DNA of 64,000 bases from Saccharomonospora sp. CUA-673 (GTDB lineage: Bacteria > Actinomycetota > Actinomycetes > Mycobacteriales > Pseudonocardiaceae): positions 62,001 to 126,000 of the forward strand of contig NZ_MKKE01000066.1 in assembly GCF_001942305.1 (NCBI RefSeq), given 5' to 3'. Positions 18,880 through 28,010 of the stretch are shown here, piece after piece. Numbering within the stretch: the stretch's first letter is position 1; each line of letters starts with the position of its first letter. The notes beneath the pieces were generated by a model. The model was not told the DNA's origin. It ran no database searches and was given only the letters and a program-made list of their open reading frames with translations. Position numbers and translations under genes: made by a program.

Positions 18880-20176
18880 GTGGGCGCGAACGAGACCACG
18901 GGCGACAGCGGTGTCGCCGGTGTCGGTCGGATCGGGGGTGGGGACCAGGCCGGGGTGCGGCGGGGCAACCTGGCGCGCGTGCTCGGCGAGATCCGGCAAC
19001 CGGGGACCCATTCGCGCGCGCGGTCGCGGCACGGACGGGACTGACGAAGGCGACGGTGTCGAGCCTGGTCGCCGAGCTGATCGAACGGCGGCTCGTCCGG
19101 GAGGGCGGCACGCAGCAGGCGGGCAGTGTCGGCAGGCCAGGGCGGTTGCTCGAGCTGGACGGCGGCGCGGTGGCGGCGCTGGGGTTGGAGGTCAACGCGC
19201 ACTACCTCGCTGTTCGCGGGGTCGATCTGGCCGGCCGGGTGCTGGTCGACCGGCGGGTGGGGTTCGACGCGGTGGCAGCGGGCGCGAGGAGTCGGTAGCG
19301 AAGCTGGCGCGGCTCGCGGAGGAGGCGATCGCGCAGGCGAGCGAGGCGGGGGCCCGGTTGGCGGGTGTCGGCGTGGCGGTGCCCGGTCTCGTCGACGTGC
19401 CCAGCGGGACGGTGCGGTACGCGCCGAACCTGCCGTGGCAGGACGTGCCGATCGCGGACTGGCTGCGCCGCCGTCTCGACCTCGGCACGGACGTTCCGGT
19501 CGCGGTCGACAACGAGGCCAACCTGGCGGCGCTGGCCGAGTTCGGCAGCGAGAACGATGCGGCGTCGAATCTGTCCAATCTGGTCTACCTGACGGGCGAG
19601 ACCGGTGTCGGCGCGGGCCTGGTCGCCGACGGCCGGCTGTTGCGCGGCGCCGACGGGTTCAGCGGCGAGATCGGGCACATCCCGGTCGACCCGTCCGGAT
19701 CGCGGTGCGGTTGCGGGCAGATCGGGTGTCTGGAGACGCGGATCGGCCTGATGGCGGCGGTCCGCACGGCTGCGCCGGACCTGGCGGGGGAGGCGCTCGA
19801 CCCGGAGGACCTGGCGCAGGCGTTGCGGGAGCGGGCCGAATCCGGCGACCCGCAGGCATTGTCGGGTTTGGACGAGATCGGCCGCTGGCTCGGCGTCGGC
19901 GTGTCGATCGTGGTCAACATGTTGAACCCGGAGAAGGTCGTGCTCGGCGGCTACTTCGCCACGGTCGCGCCGTACGTCGTGCCGACCGCGATGCGCGAAC
20001 TCCGCAACCGCGCCGTGGCGGGGGAGGCGGCGATCTGCCGCATCGCGGCCTCGGCGTTCGGCTTCACCGCCGCCGCCCGCGGCGCCACCAGCGTCATCGC
20101 CGAAGAAGTCTTCCGCGACCCGAGCCGCGTCCCCGTCGACCCGGACGGACCCGCCCGCTCGGAGGACACCGCCTGA
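18880..20176 (+). CDS. ROK-family transcriptional repressor (two frameshifts, near 19005 and 19283)
   Basis: Sugar-responsive repressor with an N-terminal winged helix and C-terminal sugar-kinase fold. Pieces in three frames: GVRRGNLARVLGEIRQPG (from GTG 18880), then ARAVAARTGLTKATVSSL (HTH) through VGFDAVAAGA, then SVAKLARLAEEA to the end. The ROK signature is GVGAGLVADGRLLRGADGFS, and the zinc site is CGCGQIGCLET. Both breaks are single-base deletions; the repaired protein is about 432 aa, usual for NagC/XylR-type ROK regulators. Divergent from the GH3-MFS operon, which it probably controls. Confidence 0.85.
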
Positions 20177-20230
20177 TCACAACTGCCGAGCTCGGGACGC
20201 AACCGTCCGGAAAGGACTGACACCGACGGG

Positions 20231-21208
20231 CTACGTCTGGGTGCGCGGCACATTCGATGCGCCGGCTGCACGTAGATCCCGAGGAGTCATTCCGAAGTGC
20301 TCCTTGAACGCCGTGCTGAACCTGGCCGGAGTGGAGAAGCCGCAGTGGTACGCGAGCTCGGTGACGGACATGCCGCGGTACGCCGGACTGGACAGCCGCT
20401 CGTGGGCGATCGACAACCGCTCCTGTTTGATCAGCTCGCGGCAGGTCGTCCCGGAACGCTGTAGGGCCGACTGGATCTGCCGCACCGACCACCCCAGTGC
20501 GCCGGCGATCAGTTCACTGTTGAGATTCGGATCCTGCGCGTTGTCGCGTACATGGCGACGGATGGCTGCCTCGAGCTCGCCGAGGTGGTCACCGGATCCG
20601 ATCGTGTCGGTCTCGACGAGAACACACACCAGCTCGACCAATCGGTCGATCACGGCGTCGAACTCGTGCGCGGACAGCTGATCGGCCACGCGTAGCGTGC
20701 TGTCGAGGGTGTCCTGGACGATGCCGCCCAACCCACCCATCAGGTCGAGCGGGATGACGGGGTCGTCGACCGTGCTCAGCCGTTGCCGAATCGTGCGGCG
20801 CTCGACCGTGACCGCTCGAAGTTCCGCGTAAGGCGTGTGCGTGACGTCGAACGGCCGGGTCGTCGCAACGAGCGCGCCGTGGCCCGGGTGCACCGCCAAC
20901 CGTCCGGTGTCGACGCTGATGTCGGCCGTGCCGGAGTCGGCCACGAGGAGGATGTAGGAGTCGATAGCGTCCTGTCGCATGTGCGTGGAGGTTCTGCGGT
21001 AACGCACCCGCGGCGAGCGCCAGGCGAGCACCTGATTGCGGTCGGTTTTCGTCCGCCGCAGGGTGCTCGCCCCGGTGTCGTCGTCCGGGAATTCGCAGGT
21101 CATCCTGCACTGATAGGTCGTGGCGATCTGGCGCCAGCGCTCGCGCGAGTCGCTGGGCGCCAGTCCGTCCGTCGATGAGACGTCGGCGCGCAGTGATGTC
21201 TCGGGCAC
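20231..21208 (-). CDS. AraC-family transcriptional regulator
   Basis: 325-aa activator. The N-terminal half resembles AraC-binding-like sensory domains; the C-terminal double HTH includes GWSVRQIQSALQRSGTTCRE and ELAYHCGFSTPARFSTAFK, ending FGMTPRDLRAAG, the AraC/XylS signature. GTG 21208 is preceded by GGAGG (21213-21217); the longer frame from 21268 lacks a ribosome site. Divergent from the CoA ligase-thiolase operon, whose control region carries dyads and an 18-bp direct repeat, so it is the likely activator of that operon, probably responding to a pathway intermediate. Confidence 0.88.
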   Translation of the reverse strand: MPETSLRADVSSTDGLAPSDSRERWRQIATTYQCRMTCEFPDDDTGASTLRRTKTDRNQVLAWRSPRVRYRRTSTHMRQDAIDSYILLVADSGTADISVDTGRLAVHPGHGALVATTRPFDVTHTPYAELRAVTVERRTIRQRLSTVDDPVIPLDLMGGLGGIVQDTLDSTLRVADQLSAHEFDAVIDRLVELVCVLVETDTIGSGDHLGELEAAIRRHVRDNAQDPNLNSELIAGALGWSVRQIQSALQRSGTTCRELIKQERLSIAHERLSSPAYRGMSVTELAYHCGFSTPARFSTAFKEHFGMTPRDLRAAGASNVPRTQT

Positions 21209-21239
21209 AGCTGCCTCCGGTCGTTCGGCCACACCTCTC

Positions 21240-21368
21240 CGAGGCCCACAGCGTAACTCACGCCACAATTACTACCCGGTGTAGTAATTCGGGTCCGTTG
21301 TGCCGCCTCACCACCACGTGGTGTCAGTTCGGTCCATTGTTGCTGGTCATCGAGGCCCATAGCGTGAC
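21240..21368. promoter_or_regulatory. Complex operator region between araC-type gene and CoA ligase operon
   Basis: Contains a 9-bp dyad AATTACTAC-CCGGT-GTAGTAATT (21267-21289), a perfect 12-bp palindrome CACCACGTGGTG (21312-21323), and an 18-bp direct repeat CGAGGCCCA(C/T)AGCGT(A/G)AC at 21240-21257 and 21351-21368. Direct repeats fit AraC-type binding; the dyads suggest a second regulator. Confidence 0.6.
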
Positions 21369-21428
21369 CGCACAGCCTGCGCACACAGCGCGACAGGGCA
21401 ATCGGACATCTCACGGGAAGGGCTGGCG

Positions 21429-22964
21429 ATGGACCTTTCGCGTCTCATCCGCACGACAGCCAAGCATCACGCAGAGCGACCGGCCATCATCTGCGACGGC
21501 ACGAGCCAGAATTACTCGCAGGTCTACCGGCGGTCGTGCCGGCTGGCCAACGCGCTGGCCGGGCTCGGTATCGACCAAGGCGAACGAGTCGCCACGCTGA
21601 CCGACAACAGTCCCGAGGCACTCGAGCTGATCCTCGGCAGTGCGCTCGGCGGTTACGTGCGCTCGTCCCTGTACACGCACAACAGCGTCGAATCGAATCT
21701 GTACCTGCTGAACCTGGTCGGTGCGAGCGTGCTGATCGTCCAGCGGCAGCACTACGACGCCGTCGCTGCGCACCTCGAACGTGCCCACACGGTGCGACAC
21801 GTCCTCGTACTCGACGGTGCCGCGCCTGCCGGCGCACTCGACTACGAGGAGCTGCTGGCGGCCGCGTCGGACGAGGACCGTGGGATCGAGATGGCGCCCG
21901 AGGTGCCGCAGGTCATCCGGTTCTCCGCGGGCACGACCGGCAAGCCGAAGGGCATCATGCACTCGGTCCAGGCGTGGACCGGCGTCGGCACAGAGATGGC
22001 GACGATACTGCCCGAGCTGACCCCCGAGGACACCTATCTGGCCGGCGGGCCGCTTTCCCACGCCACGATCATGGCCGTGCCAGCGGTGATCGCGGCGGGT
22101 GGATCCATCGTGGTCCTCCGCGCGTTCGAGCCAGGGGCGTTCCTCGAGGCGATCGAACGCCATCGGTGCACACTCACCTTCGGCGTGCCGACCATGGTGC
22201 AGCTCGCCGCTCGCCACCCCGCTGCGCGGACGACCGACCTGAGCAGTCTCCGGGCCGTGGTCTACGGGGGCTCCCCGATGACCGAATCGGCGTTGCAGGA
22301 GGCGCGGTCGGTCTTCGGTGACATCCTTCGGCAGCTGTACGGCCAGAGCGAGGGTGCGCCGGTGACCTTCCTGGGCCCGAAGGACCACACCGCCCACGGT
22401 GGCAAGTACCTGCGCTCGGCAGGTAGGCCGACCGTCAACACGCGCCTGACGATCGTCGACGAGAACGGCGACCCATTGCCGCAGGGTGAGATCGGCGAGA
22501 TCGCGTTCGACAACCCGAGCGCGTTCACCGAGATCTGGCGCGATCCCGACGCGACCCGTGCGCGCAAGCTCGCCGACGGCTCGGTCCTGACCCGGGACAT
22601 GGGCTACGTGGACGAGGACGGATATCTGTTCATCACCGACCGCAAGGAGGACATGATCATCTCCGGCGGTTTCAACGTCTGGCCCGCAGAGGTGGAGAAC
22701 GCGCTCACCTCGCACCCCGCGGTCCGAGAAGCGGCCGTCGTAGGGGTTCCGCACGACAAGTGGGGTGAGACCCCGATGGCGCTGGTCGTGCTCGCGCCGG
22801 ACGCCACCGCGAGCGAATCGGACTTGGTTGCCTGGACGCGGGAGAAACTCGGGCCGGTCAAACGGGTCACCCGGGTCCGGTTCGGCACCGAACTTCCCAA
22901 GAGCGGCGTCGGCAAGGTGCTCCGCCGAGCGGTGCGGGACCAGTACGAGGAGGAAGCCCGGTGA
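21429..22964 (+). CDS. AMP-dependent fatty/aromatic acid CoA ligase
   Basis: Activates a carboxylic acid to its CoA thioester through an acyl-AMP. 511 aa; P-loop FSAGTTGKPKGI, A5 motif LYGQSEGAPV, A7/A8 MGYVDEDGYLFITDRKEDMI and the A10 lysine in PKSGVGKVLRR. First gene of an operon with overlapping ends (ATG 21429; stop overlaps the thiolase start). If the neighbouring carboxylase makes a 3-oxoacid, this enzyme would be the counterpart of benzoylacetate-CoA ligase. Substrate is inferred from context only. Confidence 0.9.
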   Translation: MDLSRLIRTTAKHHAERPAIICDGTSQNYSQVYRRSCRLANALAGLGIDQGERVATLTDNSPEALELILGSALGGYVRSSLYTHNSVESNLYLLNLVGASVLIVQRQHYDAVAAHLERAHTVRHVLVLDGAAPAGALDYEELLAAASDEDRGIEMAPEVPQVIRFSAGTTGKPKGIMHSVQAWTGVGTEMATILPELTPEDTYLAGGPLSHATIMAVPAVIAAGGSIVVLRAFEPGAFLEAIERHRCTLTFGVPTMVQLAARHPAARTTDLSSLRAVVYGGSPMTESALQEARSVFGDILRQLYGQSEGAPVTFLGPKDHTAHGGKYLRSAGRPTVNTRLTIVDENGDPLPQGEIGEIAFDNPSAFTEIWRDPDATRARKLADGSVLTRDMGYVDEDGYLFITDRKEDMIISGGFNVWPAEVENALTSHPAVREAAVVGVPHDKWGETPMALVVLAPDATASESDLVAWTREKLGPVKRVTRVRFGTELPKSGVGKVLRRAVRDQYEEEAR

Positions 22965-24169
22965 CCAACGGACATCGCACCACCAAGCGGGTATTCGTCG
23001 TCGGGGTCGGGATGACGAAGTTCGGCAAGCCCGGCCGGCCCGACCCGAACTACCCCGAACTCGCGCGGGAGGCCGCCACCGCGGCATTGACCGATGCGGG
23101 CATCGCCTACGGCCAGGTCGAGCAGTCGTGCGTGGGTTACGTGCACGCCGATTCGACCGCAGGTCAGCGCGCCGTCTACGAGTTGGGGATGACCGGCATC
23201 CCGGTGCTCAACCTGAACAACAACTGTGCGAGCGGTTCGTCCGCCCTCTTCTACGCACGCCAGCTCGTGGCCGGGAACCTCGCGGACTGCGTGCTCGCGC
23301 TGGGCTTCGAGAAGATGCAACGCGGCTCGCTCGGCACCCCGGCACATCCGCAGGCGACGAACCCGGTCGAGAAGTTCATCGAGGCCTCCGCCCGGTTGCG
23401 GGAGCCGACCGGCGCCCCCGTCGTGTTGGAGATGTTCCGTGCCGCGGCCCTGGACCACATGGAGCAGTTCGGAACTACCGCCGAGCAACTGGCCAAGGTT
23501 GCGGAGAAGAACCACCGCCATTCCGCCGGAAACCCGAACGCGCAGTTCCAGGACGTGTATTCGCTCGAGGAGATCCTGTCGTCCACGTCGGTCTGCGATC
23601 CGTTGACGAAGCTGCAGTGCTCGCCGACATCGGACGGCGCGGCTGCCGCCGTCGTGGTCTCCGAGGAGTTCGTCGATCGGCACGGCCTGGCCGATCAGGC
23701 TTGCGAGATCGTGGGTCAGGCACTGACCACCGACACCGACGGGGCTTACGACAACGCGTTCGACGTGGTCGGTCAGGGAGTCAGCCGACGGGCCGCCGAC
23801 CAGGCGTACGAGCAGGCACAACTGGGGCCGGACGAGGTCGACGTGATCGAGCTGCACGATTGTTTCTCGATCAACGAGTTGCTCACCTATGAGGCATTGG
23901 GGCTGTGCGCCGCCGGGGAGGGCGGGGCTCTCGTCGACGCGGGTGCGACGACGTACGGCGGAACCTGGGTCGTCAATCCGTCCGGCGGCCTCATCTCCAA
24001 GGGGCACCCGCTCGGTGCGACAGGGTTGGCCCAGTGCGCCGAGCTGAACTGGCAACTGCGTGGGGATGCCGGTGGTCGGCAGGTCGACGGCGCCCGCGTC
24101 GCGCTGGCGCACAACCTCGGACTCGGCAGTGCCGGAGTCGTCACCCTCTACCGGAAGGCGGCCGCATGA
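22961..24169 (+). CDS. Thiolase-like protein (SCP-x / lipid-transfer type)
   Basis: 402-aa thiolase-superfamily enzyme of the SCP-x/LTP branch. Features: LNLNNNCASGSSALFYAR with the nucleophilic Cys, DPLTKLQCSPTSDGAAA, IELHDCFSINELLTYEALG, and the C-terminal ISKGHPLGATG carrying the catalytic His. Such proteins cleave or form branched and aromatic 3-oxoacyl-CoA esters, or act as retro-aldolases with a DUF35 partner (none here). The start overlaps the ligase stop by four bases and the end overlaps the hydratase start. Probable role: thiolysis of the CoA ester from the ligase. Confidence 0.9.
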   Translation: MTNGHRTTKRVFVVGVGMTKFGKPGRPDPNYPELAREAATAALTDAGIAYGQVEQSCVGYVHADSTAGQRAVYELGMTGIPVLNLNNNCASGSSALFYARQLVAGNLADCVLALGFEKMQRGSLGTPAHPQATNPVEKFIEASARLREPTGAPVVLEMFRAAALDHMEQFGTTAEQLAKVAEKNHRHSAGNPNAQFQDVYSLEEILSSTSVCDPLTKLQCSPTSDGAAAAVVVSEEFVDRHGLADQACEIVGQALTTDTDGAYDNAFDVVGQGVSRRAADQAYEQAQLGPDEVDVIELHDCFSINELLTYEALGLCAAGEGGALVDAGATTYGGTWVVNPSGGLISKGHPLGATGLAQCAELNWQLRGDAGGRQVDGARVALAHNLGLGSAGVVTLYRKAAA

Positions 24170-24929
24170 ACGAGCCGGTGTTGTTCGAGCGGCGTGGGCA
24201 GATCGGCGTCATCACGATCAACCGCCCGGAACGCAGGAACGCGTTCGACCTGGCGACCGCGCAGGCGATGGAGGCGGTGATCGACGAGCTGGATGCCGAC
24301 GACGAGCTCCGGGTCGCGGTGCTTACCGGCGCGGGTGGGGTGTTCTGCGCGGGTCAGGACCTTGTCGCCGCCGCCAGGGGCGAGCTCGGTCGGACCGACC
24401 GTCGCGGCGGTGGCGGGATCATGGCGAAACCGCCGGACACCCCGCTCATCGCGGCGGTCGAGGGACACGCCGTGGGCGGTGGGCTCGAGCTGTGCCTCGC
24501 CTGCGATCTCGTCGTCGCCTCACATGAGGCCACCATGGGACTTCCCGAGGCCAAGCGCGGATTGCCGGCCATGGGCGGCGGTCTGTTCCGGCTTCCCAAA
24601 CGGATCCCGTACGCATGGCCATGGAGGCGGCCGTGACGGGCGCGACCTGGTCGGCCGAACGGTACTGGGAACTCGGACTCGTCAACCGGCTCACCGAGCC
24701 GGGCGATGCGCTAGCCGCCGCGTTGGCACTCGCCGAGCAGGTCGCCGCGGCCGGCCCTGTGGCGGTGCGCGCGAGCAAGGCGATAGTCCGCGAAAGTCTG
24801 GAGTGGACGGACGCGGCAAGCTGGCAGAACCAGCAGCCGTACGTCGACTCCGTACTGAACTCCGCCGACTACCACGAAGGACTCGCCGCATTCGCCGAGA
24901 AGCGGCAGCCCGTATGGAAGGGACGCTGA
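24166..24929 (+). CDS. Enoyl-CoA hydratase/isomerase family (frameshifted near 24615)
   Basis: Crotonase-fold protein, about 254 aa when joined. The first part (ATG 24166) has INRPERRNAFDLATAQAMEA, TGAGGVFCAGQDL (oxyanion hole) and HAVGGGLELCLACDLVVA with GLPEAKRGLPAMGGGLFRLP. The frame breaks after LPKRIPYA and continues AMEAAVTGATWSAERYWELG to 24929. Adding one T at GCA|TGG gives YALAMEAA. Member of the ligase-thiolase operon; presumably hydrates or isomerises an acyl-CoA in the same route. Confidence 0.85.
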
Positions 24930-24932
24930 CAC

Positions 24933-25744
24933 GTGAGCCGAACTCTGAGCGAAACACGACGGATCCTCGACGTCGAGGGTCGTGTCGCGGTGGTGACCGG
25001 CGCCGGGCAGGGAGTTGGCCGGCGGATCGCGCTCGATCTCGCGGCACACGGTGCCGGCGCGGTCGTGGTGAACGATCTCGATGCCGACCGCGCCGAACAG
25101 GTTGCCGACGAGGTGCGGGCGACCGGTACGAAAGCCATGCCCGCCGCATGCGACGTGGTCGACTTCGACGCCGTGGGCGAGATGTTCGCGGCCGCAGATG
25201 CCTCCTTCGGGCCGGTCGGCGTGCTGGTCAACAATGCGGGCAACCAGGGCGGTGACAAGCCCCCGCCGGCAATGGCGTTCTGGGAACAGGGTCCCGAGCA
25301 GTGGGCAGCGTCGGTGGGCGTCAACCTGCACGGCGTCCTCAACTGTTCGCGGCACGCGCTCGCGCACATGGTGGCGGGTCCAGGTGGGGGACGCATCGTC
25401 ACTGTGATCTCGGATGCGGGCCGGGTGGGTGAGACCGGCGGACTCGAGCCTACTCGGCGGCGAAGGCCGGTGCGGCGGGCCTGACCAGGGCGCTCGCGCG
25501 CGCGGGCGGCAGGTACGAGATCACGGCCAATTGCGTGGCACTCGGTGCGACCCGTACTCCCGCGACCGACGAGTTCCTCGGCGATCCCGAGCGGAACAAG
25601 CGCATTCTGTCGCAGTACATCGTACGACGGTTCGGCGAGCCGGAGGACGGATCGGGAATGGTGGTGTTCCTCGCCTCCGCAGCCGGCGCCTGGGTCACCG
25701 GCCAGACCGTGCCCGTCAACGGCGGATACTCGGTGACGTTGTGA
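24933..25744 (+). CDS. Short-chain dehydrogenase/reductase A (frameshifted near 25451)
   Basis: NAD(P)-dependent oxidoreductase, about 270 aa. GTG 24933. Rossmann motif VVTGAGQGVGRRIALDLA; NNAG in LVNNAGNQGG; the catalytic Ser segment IVTVISDAGR; then the frame breaks at GGLE and resumes as YSAAKAGAAGLTRAL carrying the YxxxK pair. One added base at 25451 joins them. C-terminus ASAAGAWVTGQTVPVNGGYS is standard for SDRs. With the second SDR it is a candidate for an alcohol-to-ketone step ahead of the carboxylase, or for 3-hydroxyacyl-CoA oxidation. Confidence 0.85.
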
Positions 25745-26565
25745 CGGCGGGGGTGTCGGACTGTGCCGGCGGGCCCGCCGCGTTCACCAGGGAGTTGTTC
25801 GGCATCGCGGGCAAGACCGCGTTGGTCACCGGCGGAACGAGCGGAATCGGGGAGATGATCGCCGAAGGGCTCGTGCACGCAGGTGCGCGTGTCGTGGTCT
25901 CGTCCCGCAAACCGCAGGCCTGCGCGGATACGGCCGCCCGGCTCTCCGAGCTCGGCGACTGCGTCGGCGTTCCGGCCGACGTGTCGACATCGGACGGTGC
26001 GGGCACGGTGGCTCGAGCGGTACAGGACGTGTTCGGTGGCAGGCTCGACGTTCTGGTCAACAACGCGGGGGCGACCTGGGGTGCACCGCTGGCCGAGTAT
26101 CCCGACTCCGCGTGGGACAAGCTCGTGAACCTCAACCTGACGGGCGTCTTCCGGCTGACGGTGGCCCTGCTCGAGAACCTGCGCACGGCATCCAGCGCCG
26201 AGGACCCGGCGAGGGTGATCAACATCGGGTCGATCGCGGGACTGCGGGTGACCTCGTTGGAGAACTACGCCTACAGCTCGACGAAGGCTGCCGTGCACAT
26301 GCTCACGAAGCACCTGGCCGCGCATCTCGCGGGTGAGAACATCACCGTCAACGCCATCGCGCCCGGGTACTTCGAGAGCCGGATGTCGGCCTTCCTGCTC
26401 TCCGACCCGGTCGCGCGGGAGCAGCTCGAACACGACATACCGCAGGGCAGAACGGGGACCCTGCCGGACATTGCGGGCCTCGTCCAGTTCCTGTCCTCCC
26501 GGGGTGGTGCTTACCTGACCGGCGCTGTCGTCCCGTTGGACGGGGGCACCGTCGACTGCACGTGA
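25741..26565 (+). CDS. Short-chain dehydrogenase/reductase B
   Basis: 274-aa SDR starting GTG 25741 inside the stop of SDR A. Motifs: ALVTGGTSGIGEMIAEGL, VLVNNAGATWG, INIGSIAGLRV with catalytic Ser, YAYSSTKAAVHMLTKHLA with YxxxK, and NAIAPGYFESRM. Resembles the glucose/ribitol-type classical SDRs acting on secondary alcohols. Last gene of the operon; the final 55 bases overlap the convergent PucR gene. Confidence 0.92.
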   Translation: MTAGVSDCAGGPAAFTRELFGIAGKTALVTGGTSGIGEMIAEGLVHAGARVVVSSRKPQACADTAARLSELGDCVGVPADVSTSDGAGTVARAVQDVFGGRLDVLVNNAGATWGAPLAEYPDSAWDKLVNLNLTGVFRLTVALLENLRTASSAEDPARVINIGSIAGLRVTSLENYAYSSTKAAVHMLTKHLAAHLAGENITVNAIAPGYFESRMSAFLLSDPVAREQLEHDIPQGRTGTLPDIAGLVQFLSSRGGAYLTGAVVPLDGGTVDCT

Positions 26566-27806
26566 AGACGGGCGAGCGGCGCCAGCTCCACGGCGACACG
26601 CAGGGCCAGGCTCGCCGGATCGACCCGTCTGCCCAACATCGCCTCGATCCGTTCCACCCGCTTCACCACCGTGTTCGGGTGTACGTGCAGCCTGCGCGAG
26701 GTCCTGGTGGGACTGGCCAGCTCGTCGAGGTACACGCGCAGGGTCTCGAGCAGCCGCACGGCGGATTCGTCGGTCCCGGCGAGTCTGCCGAGCTGCCGGT
26801 GCACGAACGAACTGGCGGACGGAAGGTCGCGGGAGGCGAGCGAGGCGATAGCGACGTCGTCGAACACCACCGCGTGGTCGCCACCGGTTCCCCCGGTTGC
26901 CTCCCCGACCCGGCGTGCCTCGAGCGCGTCGCCGTGCGTGGTCCTGAATCCGTCGGCGCCCTGCTGCGGTGATCCCCATGCACAGTGGATGCCGCCGGGC
27001 AGCTGATAGCCACGTACCACCTCGAGCCACCTGTTGTCGTGGCACGTCATCCAGCCGAACTGCGTCCGCTCCCCGGCGGAGACACTGAGGTGCTGATGAG
27101 GTCGGATGTGCTCGCTCAAGGTCGCCAGGACGCTGTCCAAGCGGTCCAGATCGGACAGCTCGTCGACCCATGCCACGTAGGCGACGTGGGTGGCGTTGAA
27201 GTCATACCCGAGGGCCTGTTCGGCGTCCGAGGGGCTCACCGATCCGTTCAGCAGTCCTGTCACGACCGCCGAGCGCTGCGATGTTGCGCGCCGTTCGAGC
27301 AGCGCCCGCTCAGCGGCGTACGCCGAGGCGGTTTCCTCGCTCGCGAGCTGGAAATAGGAGAAGAGCTGGGACGAAGCCAGTTCCAGAACCTCGGCACGCT
27401 GTTCCCGTGCGATGCGGAACGGCCCATCCCGCAATGCGGCGACTATTCGTCGCCACAGGCCGGCGTGAATAGTCTCGAAGGCGCGCAGCAACGCGGGCAG
27501 TGACGGCAGGTCCTGGCGGGCGAGGGACCGGGTGTGCCTGCTGATGAACGCCGGCAGGCTCATCTCGCCGCCCTGCGGTGAACGGCGGATGCTGTCGGCC
27601 AGTGCGATCAGGTGCACCCGTACCGAATGCTTGATCTCGCCACGCGGGTCATGCCGTGCAACCGCGAGTTCCGACAGCTCCGCGAGCTCACCGTCCACGA
27701 GGGAATCGAGTACCGAGTCGAGCTCGGCGTCGAGCCAGCACGCCACCCAGTCCGAGGGCGCCGACTGTGCCTCGTCCTGGCGATCGATCGTCATTGACCT
27801 GACCAT
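26511..27806 (-). CDS. PucR-family helix-turn-helix regulator
   Basis: 431-aa regulator with a C-terminal PucR HTH (LLETLRVYLDELASPTRTSR then LHVHPNTVVKRVERIEAMLG) and a central GGDEF-like/PucR middle region. The N-terminal third is helical without a recognised domain. Members of this group activate adjacent catabolic operons. It is divergent from the carboxylase operon, with about 200 bases between them, and is its obvious candidate regulator. The 3' end overlaps SDR B antiparallel. Confidence 0.88.
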   Translation of the reverse strand: MVRSMTIDRQDEAQSAPSDWVACWLDAELDSVLDSLVDGELAELSELAVARHDPRGEIKHSVRVHLIALADSIRRSPQGGEMSLPAFISRHTRSLARQDLPSLPALLRAFETIHAGLWRRIVAALRDGPFRIAREQRAEVLELASSQLFSYFQLASEETASAYAAERALLERRATSQRSAVVTGLLNGSVSPSDAEQALGYDFNATHVAYVAWVDELSDLDRLDSVLATLSEHIRPHQHLSVSAGERTQFGWMTCHDNRWLEVVRGYQLPGGIHCAWGSPQQGADGFRTTHGDALEARRVGEATGGTGGDHAVVFDDVAIASLASRDLPSASSFVHRQLGRLAGTDESAVRLLETLRVYLDELASPTRTSRRLHVHPNTVVKRVERIEAMLGRRVDPASLALRVAVELAPLARLHVQSTVPPSNGTTAPVR

Positions 27807-28010
27807 GTCGGTACTTTAGTCACCCTTCGGGTGAGCGACATTCCGTCGCGCGCATGCCTTTTCTCCTCACGCGCACAGGTCCTGGTTGTCCGTGGCCACC
27901 ACCGGAAGGTGTCTGCACGCGCCATTGAGCGGTTCGTCGCCGCCGACGATGGTTGTGCCGTGCCGCGCGATGCGGGCCGATCTCTCGTGAAATGTCCGGA
28001 AAGGAGTGAC

